Positions 7,598 through 14,667 of a DNA stretch of 34,650 bases are shown piece by piece. The notes beneath the pieces are model-generated. The model saw only the letters and a list, made by a program, of their open reading frames with translations, was not told the origin of the DNA and ran no database searches. Each line of letters opens with the position of its first letter. Position 1 is the first letter of the stretch. Source of the DNA: an uncultured Acidimicrobiales bacterium (lineage in GTDB: Bacteria > Actinomycetota > Acidimicrobiia > Acidimicrobiales > SHLQ01); NCBI GenBank assembly GCA_938015295.1, contig CALLQB010000043.1, positions 1-34,650 on the forward strand, in the 5' to 3' direction. Both the position numbers and the translations under genes were made by a program.

Positions 7598-8875
7598 GTG
7601 CTGGCGGCCAGGCGAATTCTCGTTTCTGCGGTAGTGGCGGTGCTGATCCTTTCCGCGGGTCTCGGCGTCGAAAGTACGCGACGGTCGGCCGGCGACCCGG
7701 GTGACTCCTCTGGTGATCGAAGGACGACCGGGGCGCTTGCTTCGTTGGTGCTCAGCAGCGGCGTGGCGATGTCGCAGGCTGGAGCGCTGGCCAACGACGG
7801 CACATCGAGCGGTCTCGAGCGCCGGGTGGCGCCGATGCCGAGACGCCCTCGGCCAAAGGTTCGCCCACAGCGCACGGTGACGATGGCCTTCACCGGCGAC
7901 ATGATTCCCCATGGCCCGGTCACCCGGCAGGCCTTAGCCAACGGAGGCGGCACCGCGTATGACTTCGGGCCAATGCTTTCCCCGATCGAGTCGACGATCG
8001 CCAACGTCGACCTCGCGTTGTGTCACCTCGAAACACCGCTCTCGCGCGACAACACGTCGTTGAGCGGGTATCCGGTATTCAATGCTCCCCGCGAGCTCGC
8101 GGAGGCGGTGGCAGCCGCTGGCTACGACGGCTGTTCGGTTGCATCGAACCACTCCTATGACCGCCGCGAGGCGGGGGTGATTGCTACCGCCGACCTCCTC
8201 GAGGCAAATGGTTTGGGATTTGCGGGGATCGCTCGAAGCCCCGACGAAGCCGCTGCAGCGCAGATGTACGACGCCGACGGCGTTGCCGTAGCGCACCTTT
8301 CCTTCACGTATGGGCTGAATGGTTTTGTGCTTCCATCGGGCAAGGGTTACCTCGTCGATCTCATCGAGGGTGCGGTGATCGAACAGCGGGCTTCGGTGGC
8401 TCGAGCTGCCGGCGCCGACATCGTTGTCGTCAGCCTGCACTGGGGTAGCGAATATGTGTCGACTCCGACCGCAGACCAGGTGGAGCTGGCCGAGCAACTT
8501 CTTGGCAACGACGACATCGACCTTCTCGTCGGCCATCACGCTCATGTCGTGCAACCAATCGGCGAGTTTGCCGGCAAGCCTGTTGTGTACGGACTCGGAA
8601 ACCTGCTCTCGAATCAGTCCAGCGCGTGCTGCACAACCGCAACGCAAGACGGCGTGATCGTCAAGATGACGTTTGTCGAACGCCGCGAAGGCGGTTTCGG
8701 TCTGCAATCGGGGTGCATTGTTGCGACCTGGGTCGATCGATCCGACTATGTCATTTCGCCGCACCGTGGTCGCGATCGCCGAGCCCCGAAGGAGTCTGTG
8801 CAGCGCACCGTGGCGACCATTGGCGAGCAGGGAGCGTTCGACCGAGGGTTCAGGCCGAGTTGCCGCCGGCGATAG
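7598..8875 (+). CDS. CapA-family (PGA_cap) metallophosphatase-like exported protein
   Basis: A 425-residue protein of the CapA/PgsA family, named after poly-gamma-glutamate capsule synthesis and built on a calcineurin-like phosphoesterase fold. Residues 5-22 are a hydrophobic signal or anchor segment, followed by a low-complexity linker to about 92. The catalytic-type motifs are in order: AFTGDMIPHG (Asp101), ANVDLALCHLETPLS, VASNHSYDRREAGV, VVSLHWGSEY and VGHHAHVVQPI. The family's GYPVFNAP segment and YGLGNLLSNQS are also present. No pgsB/capB or capC genes are nearby, so a capsule role is not supported; CapA proteins in actinobacteria are often alone. Start is GTG 7598. Confidence 0.9.
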   Translation: MLAARRILVSAVVAVLILSAGLGVESTRRSAGDPGDSSGDRRTTGALASLVLSSGVAMSQAGALANDGTSSGLERRVAPMPRRPRPKVRPQRTVTMAFTGDMIPHGPVTRQALANGGGTAYDFGPMLSPIESTIANVDLALCHLETPLSRDNTSLSGYPVFNAPRELAEAVAAAGYDGCSVASNHSYDRREAGVIATADLLEANGLGFAGIARSPDEAAAAQMYDADGVAVAHLSFTYGLNGFVLPSGKGYLVDLIEGAVIEQRASVARAAGADIVVVSLHWGSEYVSTPTADQVELAEQLLGNDDIDLLVGHHAHVVQPIGEFAGKPVVYGLGNLLSNQSSACCTTATQDGVIVKMTFVERREGGFGLQSGCIVATWVDRSDYVISPHRGRDRRAPKESVQRTVATIGEQGAFDRGFRPSCRRR

Positions 8876-8879
8876 TTGC

Positions 8880-8885
8880 TACCTT
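8880..8885 (+). promoter_or_regulatory. Putative -10 element of mutY (leaderless)
   Basis: TACCTT fits TANNNT and ends 6 nt before the GTG at 8892. It helps to choose that start over the longer open frame that overlaps the capA-like gene. Confidence 0.4.
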
Positions 8886-8891
8886 CTGTCG

Positions 8892-9806
8892 GTGCCTTCC
8901 GCTGCCCAGTCATCGCCTGAAGATCTCGCCGACAGCTTCGTCTCGCAGGTTCTGCAATGGGGAGCACACGTTCGGCGTGACCTTCCTTGGCGGCGCACGC
9001 GCGACCCGTGGGCGGTGCTCGTTTCCGAACTGATGCTGCAACAGACCCAGGTCGATCGTGTCATCCCGAAATATCTCGCGTTCCTCGACCGATTTCCTAC
9101 CGTTGTCAGCTGCGCAGACAGCTCAGTCGGCGAAGTGCTGAAGCTCTGGGCTGGCCTGGGATACAACCGACGAGCGAAAAACCTCCACCTCTGTGCGGTG
9201 CAGATTGTTGATCGCCACGATGGGCTGATCCCGAGCCGACTCGACGACCTGCTGCAATTAGCGGGCGTAGGTCCCTATACCGCCCGAGCCGTTTCGGCGT
9301 TTGCGTTCGAACATGACGTGGCGGTGGTCGACACCAACGTGGGTCGCATTCTTGCCCGGCGGTTGGGTCATTCACTTTCCGCACGAGAGGTGCAAGCCGC
9401 CGCCGACCAGGTCGCCCCAGAAGGCCAAGGCTGGGCCTGGAACCAGTCGATGCTCGACCTTGGCGCTCTGGTGTGCACCAAGCGCAATCCCAAGTGCGAA
9501 ACCTGTCCTGCGTCGACTGGGTGTTCGTGGCGGGGCGTCGGCGTTGATCCGGCAGTCGGTTCAGCCGGCGTGAGCGGCAAACAATCGACTTTTGAGGGCA
9601 GCGATCGGCAGGGGAGGGGACGCCTCGTTCAGGCGCTTCGCTCTGGACCGGTCGATGCGGACGAGATCGCGACCGTAATGGGTTGGCCAACCGACCCCGA
9701 ACGTGCGCAGCGGGTGGCCTTTGACCTCGTTGCGGAGGGGCTCGCTCAGGTAGTTGCCGCCGACGGTGACCCGACCAAAGAAGTCCGTTTCGTCCTGCCA
9801 AGCTGA
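8892..9806 (+). CDS. mutY: A/G-specific adenine glycosylase MutY
   Basis: A 304-residue base-excision-repair enzyme that removes adenine mispaired with 8-oxoguanine. The core is clear: LPWRRTRDPW, SELMLQQTQVDRVIPKY with the catalytic Glu46, helix-hairpin-helix LQLAGVGPYTARAVSAF, catalytic Asp147 in VVDTNVGRILARR, and a [4Fe-4S] loop with Cys195, Cys202, Cys205 and Cys211 (C-x6-C-x2-C-x5-C). The C-terminal 8-oxoG-reading NUDIX-like domain of E. coli MutY is missing; instead about 75 residues (GSDRQGRGRLVQALRSG onward) form a short winged-helix-like tail, as in mycobacterial MutY. The gene begins 16 nt after the capA-like stop. Confidence 0.93.
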   Translation: MPSAAQSSPEDLADSFVSQVLQWGAHVRRDLPWRRTRDPWAVLVSELMLQQTQVDRVIPKYLAFLDRFPTVVSCADSSVGEVLKLWAGLGYNRRAKNLHLCAVQIVDRHDGLIPSRLDDLLQLAGVGPYTARAVSAFAFEHDVAVVDTNVGRILARRLGHSLSAREVQAAADQVAPEGQGWAWNQSMLDLGALVCTKRNPKCETCPASTGCSWRGVGVDPAVGSAGVSGKQSTFEGSDRQGRGRLVQALRSGPVDADEIATVMGWPTDPERAQRVAFDLVAEGLAQVVAADGDPTKEVRFVLPS

Positions 9807-9908
9807 TGTCTGTTCGTCGCTACGAAACGGCGTTTATGCGTAATCCGTCACAAGGTGTGGAGCGAACCCGTTGTCATGCTCTACGATCGGAGCAAAGGGG
9901 GAAGGTTC

Positions 9909-10748
9909 GTGCTAACGATTTCGTTCTACGGTGTACGGGGTTCGACGCCGTGCTCATCGCCGGAGATTCATCGCTATGGCGGCAACACCTCCTGCGTAGT
10001 GCTTGAGGGCGAAGACGGCGACCCAATCATTTTCGACCTCGGCACTGGTCTTCGGCCGTTCGGTAACGATGTTGGTTCGGCCAAACCCTTCCACGGCACG
10101 GCGCTTCTGACGCACCTTCATTGGGATCATGTGCAGGGGCTGCCTTTCTTTGCGCCCATCCACACCGCAGGGTCGACGCTCGATGTGTACGGGCCATGCT
10201 CAGACGAAGCCTGCCTTTCCGACGCATTCGGCACGTTTGTGAACCCTCCCTTTTTCCCGGTGCACTTCAGCGACCTCATCGGCGACATCACGTTTCACGA
10301 TGCGATGGACTGCGAGTTCGAGATCGGACCAGCGAAGGTTATGTGTCGGCCCGTGCCTCACGTGGGACTGACCAACGGGTACCGCGTCGACTGGGGCGGT
10401 CGGTCTATTGCGTATATGAGCGATCATCAAGAGCCGTTCGGGCAACCGAACCACGTGGCCGATGGTGTCCTCGAATTGGCCGATGGTGTCGATGTGTTGA
10501 TCCACGACGCCCAATTCACGACCAGCGAATATGAAGCACGGCCCGACTGGGGCCATTGCTCGATTCGATACGCCCTCGAGGTGGCCCATCAGGCGAAAGC
10601 CAAACAGCTGGTGCTGTTCCACCACGACCCAACCCACCACGACGAGATGATCGACGACTTGCTCGACGAGGCGCAGACCATCGCTGCAGGTCTCGATATC
10701 CGCGAGGTGCTCGCTGCATCCGAGGGATTGAAGCTCACTCTCGACTAG
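9909..10748 (+). CDS. MBL-fold metallohydrolase (RNase Z/PhnP-like)
   Basis: About 279 residues from GTG 9909, chosen because the strong ribosome site AAAGGGGGAAGG (9894-9905) lies just upstream; a GTG-containing longer frame from 9855 would bury that site. The N-terminus SFYGVRGSTPCSS with RYGGNTSCV is typical of the RNase Z/PhnP-like branch of metallo-beta-lactamase proteins. Metal ligands are present: His69, His71, Asp73, His74 in THLHWDH, a His in VPHVGLTNGYRV, Asp in YMSDHQEP and a later His in LFHHDPTHHDE. These enzymes are usually phosphodiesterases; substrate not deducible here. Probably cytoplasmic. Confidence 0.92.
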   Translation: MLTISFYGVRGSTPCSSPEIHRYGGNTSCVVLEGEDGDPIIFDLGTGLRPFGNDVGSAKPFHGTALLTHLHWDHVQGLPFFAPIHTAGSTLDVYGPCSDEACLSDAFGTFVNPPFFPVHFSDLIGDITFHDAMDCEFEIGPAKVMCRPVPHVGLTNGYRVDWGGRSIAYMSDHQEPFGQPNHVADGVLELADGVDVLIHDAQFTTSEYEARPDWGHCSIRYALEVAHQAKAKQLVLFHHDPTHHDEMIDDLLDEAQTIAAGLDIREVLAASEGLKLTLD

Positions 10749-10768
10749 CGGTCGCCTAGTGGCACTCG

Positions 10769-10774
10769 TAGTTT
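10769..10774 (+). promoter_or_regulatory. Putative -10 element of flavin reductase gene (leaderless)
   Basis: TAGTTT fits TANNNT and ends 7 nt before the ATG at 10782. Confidence 0.45.
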
Positions 10775-10781
10775 AGAGGCC

Positions 10782-11288
10782 ATGACCGACATCGATAGCG
10801 CAGTTTTCCGACAGGTCCTGGGGGCCTACCCCACAGGTGTCACGGTGGTCGCTTCACCCTTTGGCGACGCGACCGATACCGCCCGTGCGATGGTGATTGG
10901 CTCGTTCGGTTCGGTGTCGCTCGACCCGCCGCTGGTGCAATTCATGCCGGCAAAGAGTTCAGCCACCTGGGCTGAAATGGCAGACGCTGGCAAGTACTGC
11001 GTAAACGTGCTCGGCGATGACCAGGCCGATCTGTGCAATTCGTTCTTTGTGAAAGATGTCGATCCGTTCAGTGCTTGCGATTGGGAGATGACCGACAATG
11101 GTTCGCCCCGCATCGCCGGTTGCCTTGCCTGGATCGACTGCGATGTCCATGAGGTTGTTGACGCAGGCGATCACTGGATCGTGATCGGTCGCGTCGTGGC
11201 GATGGGCCACAACGGCGGTGAGAGCGGCGCTGAGGGTAAACCACTGGTGTTCTTTCAGGGCGGCTACGGCACGTTCGAGGCGATCTAG
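10782..11288 (+). CDS. Flavin reductase-like (FMN-binding split-barrel) protein
   Basis: A 168-residue protein of the flavin reductase-like family, which reduces FMN or FAD with NAD(P)H, often for a partner monooxygenase. Family features: FRQVLGAYPTGVTVVAS at the start, MVIGSFGSVSLDPPLVQF (flavin-binding strand and loop), YCVNVLGDDQADLCNSF, and GDHWIVIGRVV followed by PLVFFQGGYGTF near the end. The length is normal. It is followed 2 nt later by the gamma-carbonic-anhydrase-like gene, so the two are probably co-transcribed. No partner oxygenase is adjacent; the luciferase-like protein at 1366-2262 is too far away to assign as partner. Confidence 0.92.
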   Translation: MTDIDSAVFRQVLGAYPTGVTVVASPFGDATDTARAMVIGSFGSVSLDPPLVQFMPAKSSATWAEMADAGKYCVNVLGDDQADLCNSFFVKDVDPFSACDWEMTDNGSPRIAGCLAWIDCDVHEVVDAGDHWIVIGRVVAMGHNGGESGAEGKPLVFFQGGYGTFEAI

Positions 11289-11290
11289 GT

Positions 11291-11809
11291 ATGCCTATCT
11301 ATGCACTCGGCGATAAAGAGCCAAACATCGACCCGGCGGCCTACATCCACCCTGACGCAGTGCTGATTGGTGATGTCGTTATCGGCCCGGAGTCTTCGGT
11401 GTGGCCCCACGCGGTTCTGCGCGGTGACGACGGCGGCATTGTTGTAGGTGCCAGAACCTCGGTCCAGGACGGAACGATTCTGCACTGCCTGGCGGATCGG
11501 GCAACCATCATTGGCGACGACTGCACCATTGGCCACAACGTTCATATGGAGGGCTGCACTATCGGTGACCGGACATTGATCGGGTCCGGTTCGATCGTGC
11601 TTCCTTATACCGATATCGGCGAAGAAGTCATCGTCGGTGCCAATGCCGTGGTGACCCAGGGCAGCGTCGTGCCTTCGTTTGCGATGGCGTTGGGTATCCC
11701 GGCCAAGATCCGTGAAAACGCGGTGACCCCGGGGACAACGATGCTCAACGCTGACATGTATGTCGAACGAGGGCACTTCTACCGGGAAAACCTTCGCCGC
11801 ATCGACTGA
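11291..11809 (+). CDS. Gamma-carbonic-anhydrase-like hexapeptide-repeat protein
   Basis: A 172-residue left-handed beta-helix protein of the gamma-CA/YrdA/PaaY group, active as trimers with metal at subunit interfaces. Repeats such as VLIGDVVIGPESSVWP and ATIIGDDCTIGHNV run from residue 18 to 135, followed by a C-terminal helix. Compared with the M. thermophila enzyme Cam, the Arg/Asp pair (RGDD, Arg44) and Gln59 (VQDG) are kept, as are two metal ligands, His65 (TILHC) and His82 (IGHNV). The third ligand, normally His five residues later, is Glu87 (HMEG); His85 lies two residues before. Whether it binds metal or has carbonic anhydrase activity is unclear. Confidence 0.9.
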   Translation: MPIYALGDKEPNIDPAAYIHPDAVLIGDVVIGPESSVWPHAVLRGDDGGIVVGARTSVQDGTILHCLADRATIIGDDCTIGHNVHMEGCTIGDRTLIGSGSIVLPYTDIGEEVIVGANAVVTQGSVVPSFAMALGIPAKIRENAVTPGTTMLNADMYVERGHFYRENLRRID

Positions 11810-11977
11810 GACAAGGCCGGTAGTCGACCAGCATCGTTGAAGTTGCAGCGATGCTGTGTCGTGTGACGCTCGCTACAGCCGATCTTGATGAACCCTTGAT
11901 TGGAGTATTTGGTCGGTCCCGTCGAAACATTTGATACCGGAGCAACCCGGCGACATCAAGCGACACAGGATCACCCA

Positions 11978-12907
11978 ATGAACTCGGTAACGAACTCCAT
12001 CATTCTCACTTCCCCTCGCACCGCAGACGTGCGCAACATCGCTGCTGCTTTCGAGGCGCTGCAGAATCAGACGCAGCATCCTGACGAGGTCATCCTCGTG
12101 GTCGAGAGCATCGGAACGCTGAAGGAGTGGGCGCACAAGCAGGCGGCCCAGATCGTCGAATTTCCAGTGACGGTGTTGACGAACCGAGGCGCTGCAGGCG
12201 TCGCTGGTTGTCGCAACACGGGCATCGATGCGGCGCTCGGCCAGACCCTGCTGTTTCTTGATGACGAAGCTGCTCCTGGTCCCGACTGGGTCCGCACGAT
12301 GATGCACACGTTCGCTGATCCTGATGTCGCAGGGGTAACCGGGCCGGTCGCTCCGAGCTGGCCCATTGGTCTTCCTCAATGGTTCCCCCAGGGGTTCGAC
12401 TGGGTATTTGGTTGCCAAGGTAGCGACGTCGCTGTTGCCGGCAAGGTCGCCGAGCTCAATGTCCGAAACATGGCGTTCCGCGCCGATGTCTTTGAGATCA
12501 TCGAGCACTTCAGCGAAGCTGCTGCGCTCGAATCCGGCGAGGCTGCCTCGCTTCCGGCCAATCTCGAGGTGGCGCAGATGTGTCGCTTGCTAGCCGAACG
12601 GGCACCGGGTGCGCAGCTTCGTTTCGAGCCTGCGGCAGCGGTCCGCTACCGGGTACACGAAGACGATCTCAAGCCCATGACCTTCCTGCAGCGTTGCTAC
12701 GGCGAAGGTCGGGCGAAGGCGTTGCAGAGTGGCGCTGTTCGGGTCAACCAAGCCGCCAAAGGTGCGACAAAAGATCGCCGAGCGGCGAAAGAGTCGATGG
12801 GGCAACGTTTCGCGAAATCTGTTGGCGCTGCAGCTGTCGAGATGGGCGCAGCGGCCGAACGTCGCCGCGGCGACCACGGCGCAGTAGCTGGCCTGTCTCT
12901 GGCCTAA
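11978..12907 (+). CDS. Glycosyltransferase family 2 protein
   Basis: About 309 residues from ATG 11978; AGGA lies about 7 nt upstream and the longer frame from 11900 has no family-like sequence. The GT-A fold is visible: IILTSPRTADVRNIAAAFEAL, PDEVILVVES, the donor-site segment NRGAAGVAGCRNTGIDAA, LLFLDDEAAPGPDWV in the DXD position, GVTGPVAP and LNVRNMAFRADVF in the acceptor region. Such enzymes transfer a sugar from a nucleotide donor to a glycan or lipid acceptor. The C-terminal part (from about residue 225) includes the YRVHEDDLKPMTFLQRCYGEGRAKA helix and a basic tail. Acceptor unknown. 168 nt separate it from the preceding gene. Confidence 0.88.
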   Translation: MNSVTNSIILTSPRTADVRNIAAAFEALQNQTQHPDEVILVVESIGTLKEWAHKQAAQIVEFPVTVLTNRGAAGVAGCRNTGIDAALGQTLLFLDDEAAPGPDWVRTMMHTFADPDVAGVTGPVAPSWPIGLPQWFPQGFDWVFGCQGSDVAVAGKVAELNVRNMAFRADVFEIIEHFSEAAALESGEAASLPANLEVAQMCRLLAERAPGAQLRFEPAAAVRYRVHEDDLKPMTFLQRCYGEGRAKALQSGAVRVNQAAKGATKDRRAAKESMGQRFAKSVGAAAVEMGAAAERRRGDHGAVAGLSLA

Positions 12908-12918
12908 AGCCAGACGAC
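12895..12918. terminator. Hairpin between convergent genes
   Basis: TCTGGC (12898-12903), loop CTAAA, GCCAGA (12909-12914), extendable by GTC/GAC with one bulged C. It covers the stop of the glycosyltransferase gene and lies just before the end of the opposing membrane-protein gene. No U-tract. Confidence 0.4.
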
Positions 12919-12926
12919 GGCCACAA

Positions 12927-14510
12927 TCAATCGCTGCAGAGCGTCCGCAAGGCGCCTTCGGCGGCGACGGTGGCTCGGTTGTAGCCGAGTCCTGATCGGT
13001 CATCGCCGCTGTGGCGATAACATAGTGCGCTTCCAAGCTCGTTGGCCTGCTGCTCAGGCAGGTCGTCGAGTGCGTCGAGCAGCGATGGCACAGCATCGGC
13101 CGAAAGTTGACCGAGGTAGTACATGTCGATCGTTTCGATCTTGTCGATCGATCCGGTGTTGTACTTGGCGACAATCGCCTCGGGGTTGGCGACATTGAGC
13201 GCAAACACGACCACGAGCACGGTTGCGATCGAAGCGCCGACGAACCAGTCGGTATTTGCGCCAAGTCCCCAGAGTTTTGCCGCCAGAAGAACGAACAGCA
13301 CGCCGATAGTCAACGCAGCGACGATCGACATGGTTCGAAGCATGGTGAGCTCGTCGATCTCGACAAAGAGCAGCAGACGCCGCACCGACATCATGGTGAT
13401 GACGAGGGTGAGTCCAATGGCGACCACCGAGGCAACACGAAGCCGGCGCTGGTTTGCTGCGTCTGCGGGTTTGGTGATCGCTGGTACGAGCATCAGCGTG
13501 AGCAGGGTGATGACGGCCACCGCAAGAAGCTGGAAGAACCCTGATCGTGCGTAGTCGCGGATCTCGGTTTGGGTAAACGTTGTTTGGAGAATGTCGACAA
13601 CCTGGGTTCCGACGAAGAGGCCGTAGAGGCCAACGAATCCCAGAATGACGACAAGCGACGTGGTCGGTGCAAGAAACTGCGCGCCCGGCACCGAGAGGTC
13701 GTCTCGGCCGGCGTGGGCGCTTCGCAACAACGTCAGGATAGCTAGTGCGCCAATCGCGATGAGCGCGAGGTGCCCGATGATCCCCGTCGTGCCGAGCCAT
13801 CCAAAGATTGATGCGAATTCGCTGTCGGCCTGTGTCAGGAGAACCCCGACCAGCAGCAGTATCGGCGTTGCGATTGCGAAGCCGACGAGCGCCTGCTGGA
13901 TGGTTTCGCGATTGCGGCCGCTCGAGAGTTGGGTGATGCTTCGCGCACCGTAAGGGCCAGCCATCAGGCCATCTTCGATGGCATTCGCTGCGGCCTGAAG
14001 CATCCACGAGAGCCGGTAGTCGAAGAACCGTCCACGTTTGCTGAGGGCTGCGCCGAGAACGAGCAGGCCGAGTGCAGCGATGAGGTCGAAGGCGACGAGT
14101 GGAGCGCTTGCACGGATTGTGAGCCAGAAGCCAAAAGCCGGCGCAAGGCCGACCAGTACCTTCGATGCTTTCGATTCGAGGGAGCCGCTCGCAAACAGCA
14201 CGACGGCTGCCGCGGTGATCGCTATCGACGCGATGAGACTGTTGGGATAGTTGCGGAGCGCAAAGTTGATGGTGAGGCCGCCCAACAACGTCGCGCCGAG
14301 CATTTTGGCGCTCAGCAGCGGCAACGTCGCGTTTGTTACCGCAGCGGGCGACGGGCCGGGTGTTGGCGCATTTCCGCCAGCGACTCGTCCGCTTGATGGC
14401 GGTGTATCGGCAGCAACCGGTGACCGTCCAGCTGGCGGTGTCGTCGCATAGCTTGTGTCTGCGCCGTCTCCTGTATTTCCCCTGTCTCGCGGTTCTCTTG
14501 TGTCGCCCAT
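12927..14510 (-). CDS. Polytopic membrane protein, DUF4153/DUF4173 type
   Basis: About 527 residues from ATG 14510 (GGGA 5 nt upstream); the longer frame to 14909 would run through the start of thrS. A Pro/Ser/Gly-rich cytoplasmic N-terminus of about 65 residues is followed by roughly a dozen hydrophobic segments, for example LIASIAITAAAVVLFASG, LIAALGLLVLGAAL, ALVGFAIATPILLLVGVLL and SIVAALTIGVLFVLLAA. The motif RETIQQALVGFAIATPILL with QADSEFASIF, and the end YYLGQLSADAVPSLLDAL, resemble DUF4153/DUF4173 proteins. The C-terminal approximately 100 residues are soluble and outside. Function unknown. Divergent from thrS across 157 nt. Confidence 0.8.
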   Translation of the reverse strand: MGDTREPRDRGNTGDGADTSYATTPPAGRSPVAADTPPSSGRVAGGNAPTPGPSPAAVTNATLPLLSAKMLGATLLGGLTINFALRNYPNSLIASIAITAAAVVLFASGSLESKASKVLVGLAPAFGFWLTIRASAPLVAFDLIAALGLLVLGAALSKRGRFFDYRLSWMLQAAANAIEDGLMAGPYGARSITQLSSGRNRETIQQALVGFAIATPILLLVGVLLTQADSEFASIFGWLGTTGIIGHLALIAIGALAILTLLRSAHAGRDDLSVPGAQFLAPTTSLVVILGFVGLYGLFVGTQVVDILQTTFTQTEIRDYARSGFFQLLAVAVITLLTLMLVPAITKPADAANQRRLRVASVVAIGLTLVITMMSVRRLLLFVEIDELTMLRTMSIVAALTIGVLFVLLAAKLWGLGANTDWFVGASIATVLVVVFALNVANPEAIVAKYNTGSIDKIETIDMYYLGQLSADAVPSLLDALDDLPEQQANELGSALCYRHSGDDRSGLGYNRATVAAEGALRTLCSD

Positions 14511-14653
14511 GAGTCCCGAGAGTACGTTTGCAACTCCGGCCAAGCAATGGCGCTTCGTGGGGGTCCTGTGCACATTTGGTGCAGTGCCGAATCTATCGGC
14601 GGGACAAATTCGCGTTGTTGGTAAACCAATGGTTGGCCCGGACCTGCTGCCGG

Positions 14654-14659
14654 TAGCCT
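14654..14659 (+). promoter_or_regulatory. Putative -10 element of thrS (leaderless)
   Basis: TAGCCT fits TANNNT and ends 8 nt before the ATG at 14668. No T-box leader is visible in the 157-nt divergent region; a short TTGGTAAACCAA palindrome is present further upstream but is not convincing as an operator. Confidence 0.4.
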
Positions 14660-14667
14660 CAAAAGTC

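Noticed and set aside
8892..9806. MutY lacking the NUDIX-like C-terminal domain, considered as a truncation.
   Set aside because: The short winged-helix-like tail matches mycobacterial MutY, so it is the normal form in this phylum.
14617..14628. Inverted repeat TTGGTAAACCAA upstream of thrS, considered as an operator.
   Set aside because: Short, does not extend further, and no matching copy was seen elsewhere.
14511..14667. Possible T-box or other riboswitch before thrS.
   Set aside because: Only 157 nt shared with a divergent gene, no T-box core sequence, and a likely leaderless promoter right before the start.
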